Shown piece by piece: positions 52,920-62,207 of a DNA stretch of 64,000 bases (position 1 is the first letter of the stretch; every line of letters begins with the position of its first letter). The stretch comes from Kaistella pullorum (lineage in GTDB: Bacteria > Bacteroidota > Bacteroidia > Flavobacteriales > Weeksellaceae). The stretch covers positions 124,001 to 188,000 of the forward strand of contig NZ_JACSPS010000003.1 of the NCBI RefSeq assembly GCF_014837035.1, in the 5' to 3' direction. The position numbers and the translations under genes are program-made. A model generated the notes under the pieces. That model had not been told where the DNA came from. It was given only the letters and a program-made list of their open reading frames with translations, and did not search any database.

Positions 52920-53594
52920 TTATTGCAGCAGATCAGGCCGACGTTCGCGGGTGATTTTTATCGCCTCATCATGCAGCCAGTCTTCTATTTTGCTGAAGTT
53001 ACCACTGAGCAGCACTTCGGGCACATCAAGACCTTTGTAGCTCGCAGGCCGTGTGTATACCGGCGGTGAAAGCAAATCATCCTGAAAGCTGTCTGTCAGC
53101 GCGCTTTGCTCGTCATTCAGCACGCCAGGAAGAAGCCGGATCACGGAATCGGCCAGCACACAGGCGGCCAGTTCTCCACCGGTAAGGACATAATCGCCAA
53201 TCGAGATTTCTTTGGTAATGTGGAGATCACGCACACGCTGGTCAATCCCTTTGTAATGACCACACAGAAAGATCAGATTCTCCAATGTAGAAAGTTTGTT
53301 TGCGATTTTTTGATTTAATGTTTGCCCGTCCGGTGTAAGGTAGATCACCTCATCATAATTGCGCTGAGACTTTAGTTCTGAGATGCAGTTATCCAGCGGT
53401 TCTATCATCATCACCATGCCAGCTGAACCACCGTAAGGCGCATCGTCTATCTGGCGGTATTTTCCCAATCCATAGTTCCGGAGATTGTGAAAGTGGATTT
53501 CAACCAATCCTTTATCAACAGCCCGTTTCAGGATCGAAGTTTTAAACGGACTTTCCATGAGCTCCGGTAAAACGCTTATAATGTCAATTCTCAT
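52920..53594 (-). CDS. trmD: tRNA (guanine-37-N1)-methyltransferase
   Basis: 224 residues of the SPOUT knot family. The SAM-binding segment is [14 protein letters not shown], preceded by [12 protein letters not shown], and the catalytic loop near [16 protein letters not shown]. It makes m1G37 in tRNAs with a G at 36. Overlaps ndh by 4 bp (ATGA). In many bacteria trmD sits with rpsP and rimM; here they are about 10 kb apart. Confidence 0.95.
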   Translation of the reverse strand: MRIDIISVLPELMESPFKTSILKRAVDKGLVEIHFHNLRNYGLGKYRQIDDAPYGGSAGMVMMIEPLDNCISELKSQRNYDEVIYLTPDGQTLNQKIANKLSTLENLIFLCGHYKGIDQRVRDLHITKEISIGDYVLTGGELAACVLADSVIRLLPGVLNDEQSALTDSFQDDLLSPPVYTRPASYKGLDVPEVLLSGNFSKIEDWLHDEAIKITRERRPDLLQ

Positions 53595-54853
53595 TGTTCA
53601 GTTTCATTCTTTTTGTTGGGGATGATGATAAGCCGCAGCGACGAATCCTTGTTAAAATAACTCCACATCCAGTTGAAAAATATTGCGACCTTATTCCGAA
53701 CGGAGAGGATGAGCATCAGATGCAGGAACATCCAAAAATACCAGGCCAGCAAGCCCTGGAATTTAAAATTCGGCAAATCCACTACCGCGCGGTGTTTTCC
53801 TATCGTGGCCATGCTGCCGCGGTCTGTATATTCAAATTCTTCCCACTGATTCTGTGATTTCCTGAGCAGATTCCGGCCCAGATTTTTCCCCTGATTGATC
53901 GCCACGTTTGCTACCTGAGGATGTGCGGCCGGGTATTTGGGCGTTTCCATGTAAGCGATATCACCAATCGCAAATATATTATCGTATCCTAATACACGGT
54001 TGTATCGGTCGGTTTTATAGCGGTTTCGCACCACGGTTTTAGGGTCAAGCCCATCAATGATATTTCCCGTTACGCCAGCAGCCCAGATCACATTATTGGA
54101 TGGGATCGACTTTCCGCTCTGCATATATACTTTGTCGCCATCATAGTCAGTCACGAACTCTTCGCTCATGAAGATTACGCCCAGTTCTTTAAGGTATTTT
54201 TCACTCATCACCTGAGATTCTTCACTCATCGTGCTCAGTGAGGTGGGCGTAGAACTTACAAGAATCACATTCAGGTTACTGAAATTCATGTGCGGATAGT
54301 CGCGTGGAAGGATCTCGCGCTTCATTTCGGCAAATGCGCCGGCCAGCTCCACACCTGTAGGTCCACTGCCTACGATCACGATATTCCAGTTGCCATCATC
54401 AGTGCGTGATTTCTGCATGATGATTTTTTCAAATGTAAGCAGCACGTGATTTCGTATGGCGATGGCTTCCTGCGTATTCTTCATACCAAATGTTAACGTC
54501 TCCATCTTATCATTTCCGAAGAAATTGGTCTTGCAGCCTGTAGCCAGAATCAGTTTATCATAGGTAATCTCGCAATCCGGAGAAACTATTTTGTTTTGGG
54601 AAGGTAAGATTTGGTTTACCTCCATCATCCTGTATTGGATGTTGCGCGAGCGCTGAAATATTTTTCTGAAAGGAAAGGATATGTTGCTTGGCTCGATTCG
54701 CCCACAGGCCACCTGATAAAACAGCGGCTGAAACATGTGGTGATTCACCTTATCGATTACAATCACCTTCTTGTTTTTGTTATTTAGCATTCTTGCGAGT
54801 TGCAGGCCGGCGAAACCGCCGCCGATGATCACAATTTTTTCTCGGCTTTCCAT
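53591..54853 (-). CDS. ndh: type II NADH dehydrogenase (NAD(P)/FAD-dependent oxidoreductase)
   Basis: 420 residues with two dinucleotide-binding folds: FAD site [15 protein letters not shown] near the N-terminus, NADH site [18 protein letters not shown] about 165-185, and the second FAD motif [12 protein letters not shown] hydrophobic helix at about 375-395 ([18 protein letters not shown]) suits membrane attachment. It transfers electrons from NADH to quinone without pumping protons. Confidence 0.9.
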   Translation of the reverse strand: MESREKIVIIGGGFAGLQLARMLNNKNKKVIVIDKVNHHMFQPLFYQVACGRIEPSNISFPFRKIFQRSRNIQYRMMEVNQILPSQNKIVSPDCEITYDKLILATGCKTNFFGNDKMETLTFGMKNTQEAIAIRNHVLLTFEKIIMQKSRTDDGNWNIVIVGSGPTGVELAGAFAEMKREILPRDYPHMNFSNLNVILVSSTPTSLSTMSEESQVMSEKYLKELGVIFMSEEFVTDYDGDKVYMQSGKSIPSNNVIWAAGVTGNIIDGLDPKTVVRNRYKTDRYNRVLGYDNIFAIGDIAYMETPKYPAAHPQVANVAINQGKNLGRNLLRKSQNQWEEFEYTDRGSMATIGKHRAVVDLPNFKFQGLLAWYFWMFLHLMLILSVRNKVAIFFNWMWSYFNKDSSLRLIIIPNKKNETEQ

Positions 54854-54910
54854 AATACAAATTTAAAAGTTTTTGTACAGCTAATATTCCGGTGGCGAAT
54901 GCAAAAAAAA

Positions 54911-54928
54911 TCCCTGAAAGTTCAGGGA
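54911..54928 (-). terminator. terminator of the small T9SS gene
   Basis: Perfect 8-bp stem TCCCTGAA / TTCAGGGA with a 2-nt AG apex, so effectively a four-nt loop. The minus strand continues with eight T. It lies directly after the stop at 54931. Confidence 0.85.
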
Positions 54929-54930
54929 GA

Positions 54931-55287
54931 TTATTGTTTTACTATTTGCGTCACCTTCTGCGTATTGTCGCTCATGATGTAGCGCATCAGGTACTTTCCG
55001 GGTTTTAACCTATCGAGCCTGATCTCTCCGGAGTTCATATTCACAGCATATTCAGCAACCTGCATTCCAAGAATGGAATAAAACGTAACCGATTTTATTT
55101 TAAGTAAAGGATCTTTAGACTTCACCACTATGAAATCACGTGCCGGATTCGGGTAGGCAACCATCAAGCCGTCATCAGACTTTTGTGATGCTGCCAAAGG
55201 CTCCCGGGCTGCCGACTGCGCGGAAACATGACCCGAAAAAGCGGTAAGCGAACCGATTAAAAATATCGAAAACAGTAATTTTTTCAC
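54931..55287 (-). CDS. small secreted protein consisting mainly of a T9SS type A sorting domain
   Basis: 118 residues with GTG start 55287. A signal peptide (to SAQ) is followed by about 20 linker residues. The rest is a type IX secretion C-terminal sorting domain: VAYPNPARDFIVVKS, FYSILGMQV, LKPGKYLMRYI and the final TQKVTQIVKQ. T9SS proteins normally carry a passenger domain of hundreds of residues; here there is none. The role of a lone sorting domain is unknown. Confidence 0.85.
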   Translation of the reverse strand: MKKLLFSIFLIGSLTAFSGHVSAQSAAREPLAASQKSDDGLMVAYPNPARDFIVVKSKDPLLKIKSVTFYSILGMQVAEYAVNMNSGEIRLDRLKPGKYLMRYIMSDNTQKVTQIVKQ

Positions 55288-55321
55288 CGTATATAACTTT
55301 ATATTTAAGAGAATATCCTTA

Positions 55322-55352
55322 CAAATGTAAGAATTTGGAATTTACTCACAAT
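55322..55352 (-). promoter_or_regulatory. promoter of the small T9SS gene
   Basis: On the minus strand, ATTG (55349-55352), 19 bp, TACATTTG (55322-55329), a near-full Bacteroidetes promoter match about 35 bp upstream of the GTG. Confidence 0.55.
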
Positions 55353-55382
55353 AGTTTTTTTATAAAACTATCTTTAAATTTG
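55351..55382 (+). promoter_or_regulatory. hemB promoter with inverted repeat
   Basis: The -7 box TAAATTTG is at 55375-55382, 35 bp upstream of the hemB ATG. Just upstream, 55351-55371 is a perfect 8-bp inverted repeat ATAGTTTT-N5-AAAACTAT, where a -33 box would be expected. A candidate operator; it could also be only an A/T-rich upstream element. Confidence 0.5.
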
Positions 55383-55416
55383 CAGCGCATAGTTCAAATA
55401 CTATTCCAAAAGAAAA

Positions 55417-56412
55417 ATGATCCTATATTCACGAAACCGTAGACTCCGCACATCTGCGTCCATACGCGCGCTGGTGCAGCAAACGGTACTTACCACAAAT
55501 GATCTCGTGATGCCCGTTTTCGTGATGGAAGGCGAAAATACCAAAGAAGCAATAGCGTCGATGCCAGGAATTTTCCGTCGCTCGATAGACCTTACTGTTC
55601 AGGAATGCCGCGAACTGTTTTCATTGGGCATAAAAGCCGTAAATCTGTACATGAAAGTGCCGGAAAACCTTAAAGACAATAAAGGCACTGAATCCTGGAA
55701 CCCTGATGGGTTGATGCAAAGAACCATTAAAGCAATAAAAGACGCGGTTCCGGATATGGTGGTAATGCCTGATGTGGCGCTGGACCCTTACTCGATTTAT
55801 GGCCATGACGGCATCATAACCAACGGAAAGGTAGACAATGACGCGACGAATGACGCTCTAGTAACGATGTCTATATCTTTGGCTGACGCCGGCGCCGACA
55901 TTCTGGCTCCCAGCGACATGATGGACGGACGCGTAGCAGCGATGCGCGAAGGTTTGGAAGAAAACGGACATACTGACGTGGGAATCCTGAGTTACGCCGC
56001 AAAATATGCGAGTTCGTTCTACGGTCCCTTCCGCAGTGCGCTGGATTCTGCACCAAAAGATTTTGCGGACATTCCAACTGACAAAAAAACGTATCAGATG
56101 GACTTCCACAACTCCCGTGAAGCGCTCGATGAAGTGTACAAAGACGTAGCAGAAGGTGCCGACATCATTATGATCAAACCCGGCATGCCTTACCTTGATA
56201 TCGTGGCAAAAGTTCGCGAAGCGATTGATTTACCGATTGCAGTATATAATGTAAGCGGCGAATATGCCATGCTGAAAGCAGCCGCACAAAACGGCTGGCT
56301 AGACAATGACCGTGCGATCCTGGAGAGTCTGACGTGTATAAAACGCGCCGGCGCTGATATGATCTTCACTTATGCAGCAAAAGAAGCCGCCGTGCTTCTC
56401 AATAATCAATAA
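55417..56412 (+). CDS. hemB: porphobilinogen synthase (delta-aminolevulinate dehydratase)
   Basis: 331 residues. It condenses two 5-aminolevulinate molecules to porphobilinogen in haem synthesis. The substrate-binding segments YGPFRSALDSAP and IKPGMPYLDI are present, and a catalytic lysine lies in SGEYAMLKAAA. The length is standard. It stands alone on the plus strand between minus-strand genes, with its own promoter and a terminator right after the stop. Confidence 0.96.
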   Translation: MILYSRNRRLRTSASIRALVQQTVLTTNDLVMPVFVMEGENTKEAIASMPGIFRRSIDLTVQECRELFSLGIKAVNLYMKVPENLKDNKGTESWNPDGLMQRTIKAIKDAVPDMVVMPDVALDPYSIYGHDGIITNGKVDNDATNDALVTMSISLADAGADILAPSDMMDGRVAAMREGLEENGHTDVGILSYAAKYASSFYGPFRSALDSAPKDFADIPTDKKTYQMDFHNSREALDEVYKDVAEGADIIMIKPGMPYLDIVAKVREAIDLPIAVYNVSGEYAMLKAAAQNGWLDNDRAILESLTCIKRAGADMIFTYAAKEAAVLLNNQ

Positions 56413-56416
56413 AAAA

Positions 56417-56436
56417 AAAGGAATCAACTGATTCCT
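56417..56436. terminator. bidirectional terminator
   Basis: The 8-9-bp stem AAGGAATC(A) / (T)GATTCCTT has a small AACT loop, an A-run on the left and a T-run on the right. It serves hemB and the convergent gene ending at 56451. Confidence 0.87.
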
Positions 56437-56450
56437 TTTTTTGCTTTGTC

Positions 56451-56744
56451 TTAAAACCATCCTTTTTTGTTGTGCACATAGGTGCGGTCAAACTGTTCAT
56501 CGGTCATCGTTAGGTACACAATACCTTCAATAAAAGGAATGAGTGTCGCGAGCCCACATGTTACGATATTCAGCACGATTTGTATGATTCCTTCCGTAGT
56601 ATAGCCAAGAAAAAATTTGTTTGCACCAAATGCACCGAGCAAAATTCCGAGAAGTCCCGCTGCCAACTTCTTTTCTGAGCGGTAATAATTGTTTGGTTGA
56701 GGATTGTGCCCGTGTTCGGGATTTGTATAGCCGTAAGTTTCCAT
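56451..56744 (-). CDS. TM2 domain-containing protein
   Basis: 97 residues with the TM2 pattern: two helices around SEKKLAAGLLGILLGAFGANKF, FLGYTTEGIIQIVLNIVTCG and the acidic turn LIPFIEGIVYL. An N-terminal hydrophilic His/Asn-rich tail precedes them. TM2 proteins are small membrane proteins of unknown role. Confidence 0.88.
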   Translation of the reverse strand: METYGYTNPEHGHNPQPNNYYRSEKKLAAGLLGILLGAFGANKFFLGYTTEGIIQIVLNIVTCGLATLIPFIEGIVYLTMTDEQFDRTYVHNKKGWF

Positions 56745-56800
56745 TGAGTTGTTTTTAATGTTCTAAAATCTGTCGGAAACTTTTTTATTCTGTTACATCA

Positions 56801-57310
56801 TTAAATTTTACCTAAGAAGAAAAGTCCATAGCATTTTTGGTTTTCGTCAAGGCCCAGGAATTCACCGAGATGATTAATGAGACCCGGACTACTCCAATAA
56901 CAACCTACATCATGAACTGATGCCGTAAGGTACATGTTCTGCACAGCCATCGCAGTGGCAGCAATCTCTTCCCACTCCGGCACCAGACCGCTGAAGTTAA
57001 CTGAAATACTGATGACTGCATCAGCTTTAGCGGCTTTTTCAGTGATGCTGACGTATTTTTTTTCGAGAAAATTTTGGGGAGCAACGGTTGCTTTATAGAT
57101 TTCAGCCATCTTTTCACCCAAAGCACGCTTTTCTTCGCCTTTAAAAACTTTAAACCGCCACGGCTTGGTTCTTTTGTGGTTGGGTGCGAATTCCGCAGAT
57201 TTCAGGATTTCGTGCAGTATTTGATCATCGATTTCCTCAGCCGTGTAATCCCTTGGAAAAGTACTTTTCCTTTGTTCAATGATCGCTTTTAGAACTGTTG
57301 CTTTATCCAT
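56801..57310 (-). CDS. nitroreductase family protein
   Basis: 169 residues in the small YdjA-like nitroreductase group: RRKSTFPRDYTAEEID-like N-terminus (here QRKSTFPRDY), FAPNHKRTKPWRFKVFKG, then the FMN-site residues near AATAMAVQNMYLTA and the C-terminal GLFFLGKI. It probably binds FMN and reduces nitro compounds or quinones with NAD(P)H. It starts at ATG 57310, 21 bp after the GreA-like gene. Confidence 0.88.
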   Translation of the reverse strand: MDKATVLKAIIEQRKSTFPRDYTAEEIDDQILHEILKSAEFAPNHKRTKPWRFKVFKGEEKRALGEKMAEIYKATVAPQNFLEKKYVSITEKAAKADAVISISVNFSGLVPEWEEIAATAMAVQNMYLTASVHDVGCYWSSPGLINHLGEFLGLDENQKCYGLFFLGKI

Positions 57311-57331
57311 TTAATAGGTTTTTTTAAGAGC

Positions 57332-57781
57332 TTACATAACGTGCTCAATGGTCTGGCTGATGTTATTCAACACAAAAGAATCACCCGCGCTTTTACCAAA
57401 CATGATCTTTGCCATCGGGCTTTCCTCTGAAATTGCATAGAAACGGTCTCCTTCGTAAAAGAATTCGCCAAGTGAAACCGAAATATAAAATCTTGCCTTG
57501 TTCGTGAAAACCATCGAACCCAGTTGCACGGTTTCGGTAGGTTTATTCAGAACTTTCAGCATATTGCGGTTCAGGTCGTGCAGTGAACCAAGCTGTCTTT
57601 GCATTTGGTAAATCTCCTCCTGTATCTCCTCGCGAATAGAATCGTATTTGGGTGTCTTTTTTATATCGCGGCTTGCATCCTGTGTGAATTCCAGAAAATT
57701 TTCAAGTTTCTTTATCTTGCCGGCGATCACCTCCAGAACGTAGCTTCGTATGTCGCTTTTCAATGCTGTGCTTTTGCGCAT
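57332..57781 (-). CDS. GreA/GreB-type C-terminal domain protein
   Basis: 149 residues. A helical N-terminus (about 1-80) is followed by the GreA C-terminal domain pattern: VQLGSMVFTNKARFYISVSLG, then ISEESPMAKIMFGKSAGDSFVL. True GreA has the acidic tip in its coiled coil; here the helical part is different, so cleavage activity is doubtful. Probably a transcription factor that contacts RNA polymerase. Confidence 0.72.
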   Translation of the reverse strand: MRKSTALKSDIRSYVLEVIAGKIKKLENFLEFTQDASRDIKKTPKYDSIREEIQEEIYQMQRQLGSLHDLNRNMLKVLNKPTETVQLGSMVFTNKARFYISVSLGEFFYEGDRFYAISEESPMAKIMFGKSAGDSFVLNNISQTIEHVM

Positions 57782-57834
57782 ATCTGCTCTTTTTAATTTA
57801 ATTTAAAAATTTAAAGAGAAAAAGATGCCAATTT

Positions 57835-58635
57835 CTAGCCCGAAACCGCTGTCATTTTTTGCCGCACCGCTTCGTACAAAATAGCGCCGCACGCCACAGA
57901 TACGTTCAGCGACTGTGTTTTACCTTCAATCGGCAGTTTGATTTTCTCATCAGAATGATGCAGAACTTCTTTTGAAATACCTGTTTCCTCATTGCCCATC
58001 ACCACCGCGCATGGCTCAGTGAAATTCACGTCGTAAATGAGTTTGTTTGCCTTCTCAGTTGCTGAAAAAACCTGTACACCCGACTGTTGCAGGAAATCGA
58101 CTGTATGTGCAAGATTTTTTTCCTTACAAATTTTCAGATTGTAGATTGCGCCTGCACTTGTTTTTATCGCATCTGAATTGATTGGTGCGGCTCCTTTTTC
58201 CGGCAAAATTACGGCGTGGACACCCACACATTCGGCTGTACGGCAGATGGCGCCAAAGTTCCTCACGTCGGTAAGGCGGTCAAGAATAAGCAGGAACGGT
58301 GTTTTTCCTTCCTCAAAAAGGCGCGGCAATACATCTTCAATCTTTTCAAAAGGCACATCAGAAATAAACGCCACCACACCCTGATGATTTTTGCGTGTGA
58401 AACGGTTAAGTTTCTCTACAGGAACATAGTTTGGGCGGATGCCGTGTTTGGAAAGCAGATTTTTAAGTTCCTGGTAGATTTCACCCTGAAGCGCGTTCTG
58501 AAGGAAGATTTTATCTACGGTTTTTCCCGCGTCGATCGCTTCCATCACAGGCCGCAGACCAAAAATGAAATCGTCTTTTTTACTGCCTTCAGGTCTTTGA
58601 GATTCGGGGTTGTTATTTTTATTCTCGTAGTTCAA
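57835..58635 (-). CDS. rlmB: 23S rRNA (guanosine-2251-2'-O)-methyltransferase
   Basis: 266 residues, SpoU/TrmH family. Motif 1 is LDRLTDVRNFGAICRTAECVG, motif 2 VVMGNEETGIS and motif 3 IPIEGKTQSLNVSVA-like (here LPIEGKTQSLNVSVACG). The N-terminal substrate-binding part with FGLRPVMEAIDAG matches RlmB. No ATG is available near the N-terminus; TTG 58635 is the likely start. Confidence 0.9.
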   Translation of the reverse strand: MNYENKNNNPESQRPEGSKKDDFIFGLRPVMEAIDAGKTVDKIFLQNALQGEIYQELKNLLSKHGIRPNYVPVEKLNRFTRKNHQGVVAFISDVPFEKIEDVLPRLFEEGKTPFLLILDRLTDVRNFGAICRTAECVGVHAVILPEKGAAPINSDAIKTSAGAIYNLKICKEKNLAHTVDFLQQSGVQVFSATEKANKLIYDVNFTEPCAVVMGNEETGISKEVLHHSDEKIKLPIEGKTQSLNVSVACGAILYEAVRQKMTAVSG

Positions 58636-58673
58636 TTTGTTTTAATTTAAATGTTAAATGATTCGGTTACAGA

Positions 58674-59144
58674 TCAATACTGCTCGCCCAGGATTGCGCG
58701 CTTCTGTGCCATCGCATACCCGTAATGCAAAGATTCGTGCATGTTATTGAAAATGATCGCGTCCTGTATATTTTTAAGGTCCAGCCCGAAACTTGTGGTG
58801 TAAGGTGTATAATCTGCAAAGAAATCGTCATCATAATCCTTCATCAAAATCTTCGATGTTTCCGTAAGCAAAAATCCAAGATCCACTACCTCAGACTGTT
58901 CCACATTTAAGTTTGGAAGGGTGCCTTTCTTGTAAGTTTCGATCCAATATTTATCAATCCGGAATGGGTTTCCGCTCAGATAGTAGCAGAGCAACTGCTG
59001 CGTTGCAACGGTATGTGCGATATTCCAGTAGATATTGTTATTGAATCCATCGGGTATCAGCATCAGATCTTTATGTGAAGTTTCTTCAAGTATCTGCAAA
59101 AGATTTTTCCGAACCTGCCGATGTGCCTGAAAATGATAATTCAT
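58674..59144 (-). CDS. DinB family protein
   Basis: 156 residues from ATG 59144. A four-helix-bundle DinB/YfiT pattern: IYWNIAHTVATQQLLCYYLSG with the metal histidine, and a late NNMHESLHYGYAMAQKR with two more histidines. Such proteins bind a metal and may transfer thiols; the function is unknown. It is divergent from the MoxR operon. Confidence 0.82.
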   Translation of the reverse strand: MNYHFQAHRQVRKNLLQILEETSHKDLMLIPDGFNNNIYWNIAHTVATQQLLCYYLSGNPFRIDKYWIETYKKGTLPNLNVEQSEVVDLGFLLTETSKILMKDYDDDFFADYTPYTTSFGLDLKNIQDAIIFNNMHESLHYGYAMAQKRAILGEQY

Positions 59145-59380
59145 TAGATACGTATTTAATCGTTCAAAATTAGAGTAATAAACTGAGAATGACAAAAGAG
59201 AGGAATCAGCGGCAGCTTTTTCAAATAAATTTTTTACTTGCGATAAATTTTGGTGACTTTAGCGCTATTTATAATCATCTCGGGCGATGTGTTAACAAAC
59301 TTTAACTTAATCTTGGCACTAATTATGTTGACTGATGACGCGTTTATTTGGAAATTTACCGGTTTATTAATTCAAAACAC

Positions 59381-60385
59381 ATGTCAGAACAACATCAGGC
59401 TGAAGACATCAGACAACTTACCGAAAAAGTTCGTGAACAGAACTATTTTTTCACATTACTGAAGCAGGAAATCAACAAAGCAATTATTGGTCAGGAATAT
59501 ATGGTAGACCGTCTGCTGATCGGTCTTTTGGGCAACGGACACGTTCTTTTGGAAGGTGTGCCCGGCTTGGCAAAAACCTTGGCGATCAAGACGCTTGCCG
59601 ATGCTGTTCAGGGTGAATTCTCCAGAATTCAGTTTACGCCTGACCTTCTACCGGCCGACGTGGTAGGTACAATGATGTACAACATTAAAGAAAACGATTT
59701 CACCATAAAACGCGGACCCATTTTCGCCAATTTCGTGCTGGCAGATGAGATCAACCGTGCACCTTCAAAAGTACAGTCGGCTTTGCTGGAAGCGATGCAG
59801 GAAAAACAGGTGACCATTGGCGATGAGACAATGCCGCTACCAAAACCCTTCCTCGTTCTCGCCACGCAAAACCCTATCGATCAGGAAGGTACGTACCTTT
59901 TACCTGAAGCACAAAGCGACCGTTTCATGCTTAAATGTACGATCAGCTATCCGGATTTTGAAGATGAACGGAAAATTATGAAGATGGTTGCCACCAGCCA
60001 CCAACCGGAGATAAAACCCGTCATCTCTATGCAGAATGTGGTAGATGCCAAAAGTTTGATCAACCAGATATATCTGGATGAAAAGATTGAAAAATACATT
60101 CTTGACATGGTTTTTGCGACGCGGACACCCGAAAAATATGGTTTATCAGAGCTGAAAAATTACATCAGTTTCGGCGCTTCGCCGCGTGCTTCAATCAATT
60201 TAGCAATTGCAGCTCGTGCAGTTGCTTTCCTCAGAAACCGGGCTTTTGTGCTGCCGGAAGACGTAAAAGAAATTGCCAAAGACGTGCTGCGTCACCGCAT
60301 CGGACTTAGTTTTGAAGCGGAAGCGGAGGAAATAACGGCAGATGAGATCGTGAATCAGATTTTAGGCAAAGTGCAGGCGCCATAA
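59381..60385 (+). CDS. MoxR-family AAA ATPase
   Basis: 334 residues from ATG 59381; an in-frame TTG at 59348 is the alternative. Walker A GVPGLAKT, Walker B VLADEINRAP and the sensor segment LATQNP are present. MoxR ATPases act as chaperones for cofactor insertion or assembly of neighbouring VWA proteins. It is the first gene of the Bat-type operon: MoxR, DUF58, BatD-like, BatA, BatB. Confidence 0.92.
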   Translation: MSEQHQAEDIRQLTEKVREQNYFFTLLKQEINKAIIGQEYMVDRLLIGLLGNGHVLLEGVPGLAKTLAIKTLADAVQGEFSRIQFTPDLLPADVVGTMMYNIKENDFTIKRGPIFANFVLADEINRAPSKVQSALLEAMQEKQVTIGDETMPLPKPFLVLATQNPIDQEGTYLLPEAQSDRFMLKCTISYPDFEDERKIMKMVATSHQPEIKPVISMQNVVDAKSLINQIYLDEKIEKYILDMVFATRTPEKYGLSELKNYISFGASPRASINLAIAARAVAFLRNRAFVLPEDVKEIAKDVLRHRIGLSFEAEAEEITADEIVNQILGKVQAP

Positions 60386-60420
60386 GACGTATTAAAAATG
60401 GCATTAAATAAAACTTTGGC

Positions 60421-61284
60421 GTGCAGATAAAAGATATCATCAGGAAGGTAAAGCAAATCGAGATTCGGACTAAAAAGAAGTCTGAATCGACGCTGATGGG
60501 TCAATATCACAGCGCTTTCAAAGGTCAGGGAATGACTTTCTCGGAAGTGCGTCCATACCAGTTTGGTGACGAAATCCGCCGGATCGACTGGAACAAAACT
60601 GCGCGTTTTCGTGAACCATTCGTAAAAGTAATGGAGGAAGAACGCGAACTCACGATGATGCTCCTCGTGGACATTTCTTCATCAATGGATTATGGCACGC
60701 GCACGCAGCTGAAACGTGAATTTGTAGCTGAAATCGCTGCCAGTGTGGGCTTTTCCGCCGCAGGAAATAATGATAAAGTTGGCCTTATTTTATTTGCAGA
60801 TAAAGTCTATAAGGTGATTCCGCCACAGAAAGGCCGCAAGCACATCCTCGCGATCATCAGTAATATTTTGTCTGCTGATTATGTACCTGCGGCGACCGAC
60901 GTGAACGGCTCATTGCAATATATGATGAGTGTTTTCAAGAAAAAGTCACTTGTTTTTATGTTTTCAGATTTTCACGATCAGTATGACACCAAAATTCTGC
61001 GCGTGGCTGCAAAAAAGCATCAGCTGCTTGCGATGAGAATTGCGGACGATAAGGATTCAGGCATCCCGGATGTGGGCTACGTACTTTTCCGCGATGCGGA
61101 GACAGGGCGGCAGATCTGGGCAAATACTTCCAATGCACGTTGGCGTTATGAATTTGCTGAGAAACAAAAGCAGAATTTAAAAATATTAAAGGAAGATTTC
61201 GAAAATTCTTCCGCGGGCTTCATGAACATCAACACGGGTGAAGACTACACCAAATTTTTGTACGAATATTTCCGGAAGCGATGA
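60421..61284 (+). CDS. DUF58 domain protein (VWA-like)
   Basis: 287 residues with GTG start 60421, 35 bp after MoxR. The DUF58 core is GQGMTFSEVRPYQFGDEIRRIDWN. A VWA-type metal site lies at LLVDISSSMDYG (D-x-S-x-S). No membrane helix. Overlaps the next gene by 4 bp (ATGA). Probably forms a complex with MoxR and the VWA proteins. Confidence 0.93.
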   Translation: MQIKDIIRKVKQIEIRTKKKSESTLMGQYHSAFKGQGMTFSEVRPYQFGDEIRRIDWNKTARFREPFVKVMEEERELTMMLLVDISSSMDYGTRTQLKREFVAEIAASVGFSAAGNNDKVGLILFADKVYKVIPPQKGRKHILAIISNILSADYVPAATDVNGSLQYMMSVFKKKSLVFMFSDFHDQYDTKILRVAAKKHQLLAMRIADDKDSGIPDVGYVLFRDAETGRQIWANTSNARWRYEFAEKQKQNLKILKEDFENSSAGFMNINTGEDYTKFLYEYFRKR

Positions 61285-62207
61285 ACCGCTCTATCATTAA
61301 TCAAAATATTTTGAAAGGTTTTTATTTAATTTTTACGTTGCTCACAGGCGTTTCCGTTTTTGGTCAGACTTTAGGTTCCAAACTTGAGAAACGCACGCTG
61401 GCATTGGGTGAAGTTGCCGTTTTTCAGGTTACCGTATCAGATCTTCAGGGCAAGGGCGTCGTTTCTGCGCCCAAAAACGAACTGCTGCCTTTTCATTTTG
61501 AAGAAGTGAAAGACAGCATCACCAAACAGGCCGATTTATATGAAAGAGTGATTGAATTTGCAGTGTTTGAAGAGGGGAAATTTACGATACCAGCACTCGA
61601 TTTCACCATCGGCGGCCGACTTTACCACACTGTTCCTTATGAAGTGGAAGTCATCAATACTGCGCAAAAAGGTGACCAGATCAGCGACATCATGAAGAAC
61701 AAAGAAGTGAAGCTGGGTGCGCAGGATTATTGGGAACTTTATAAATGGTATATTCTGTCTGCTTTGATTGTTCTAGCGCTGATCTTCATTATTTATATGA
61801 TCGTACGCTATGTGCGCCGAAGAAAAAATTCACCGGTGGTGATGACTAATCAGACGCTGCGTGAACTGGACAATCTGAAGAAGAAAAAATATATCGAAAC
61901 TGGCGATTACCGTTCGTTTTATGTGGAATTGATCGATATCACCCGAAACTTCATTACAAAACAGTATAAAATCCCTGCAGATGTGCTGCTGACGGACGAT
62001 TTGATCGATGTAATGAAAATGAACAACACCATCTCGCCCGAAAATGAAAAAATAGTAGAAGAAGTATTTCTTCGTGGAGATTTGGTAAAATTTGCCAAAA
62101 CTTTTCCGGATCAGGATACAATGCAAAAAGATTTCAGTGATATGCGCGGATTTGTGAAAAGATCATCAAAAGATCTGGAAGTTGAACAACTTAGAACAGG
62201 CGTGTAA
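61281..62207 (+). CDS. BatD-like membrane protein in the aerotolerance-type operon
   Basis: 308 residues. The N-terminal hydrophobic segment (LKGFYLIFTLLTGVSVFGQ) is a likely signal peptide. A periplasmic domain (about 30-130) resembles the BatD/oxygen-tolerance beta fold: LEKRTLALGEVAVFQVTVSD. A transmembrane helix lies at about 153-175, and a cytoplasmic C-terminal helical region (about 185-308) follows. Overlaps BatA by one base (TAATG). Confidence 0.7.
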   Translation: MNRSIINQNILKGFYLIFTLLTGVSVFGQTLGSKLEKRTLALGEVAVFQVTVSDLQGKGVVSAPKNELLPFHFEEVKDSITKQADLYERVIEFAVFEEGKFTIPALDFTIGGRLYHTVPYEVEVINTAQKGDQISDIMKNKEVKLGAQDYWELYKWYILSALIVLALIFIIYMIVRYVRRRKNSPVVMTNQTLRELDNLKKKKYIETGDYRSFYVELIDITRNFITKQYKIPADVLLTDDLIDVMKMNNTISPENEKIVEEVFLRGDLVKFAKTFPDQDTMQKDFSDMRGFVKRSSKDLEVEQLRTGV

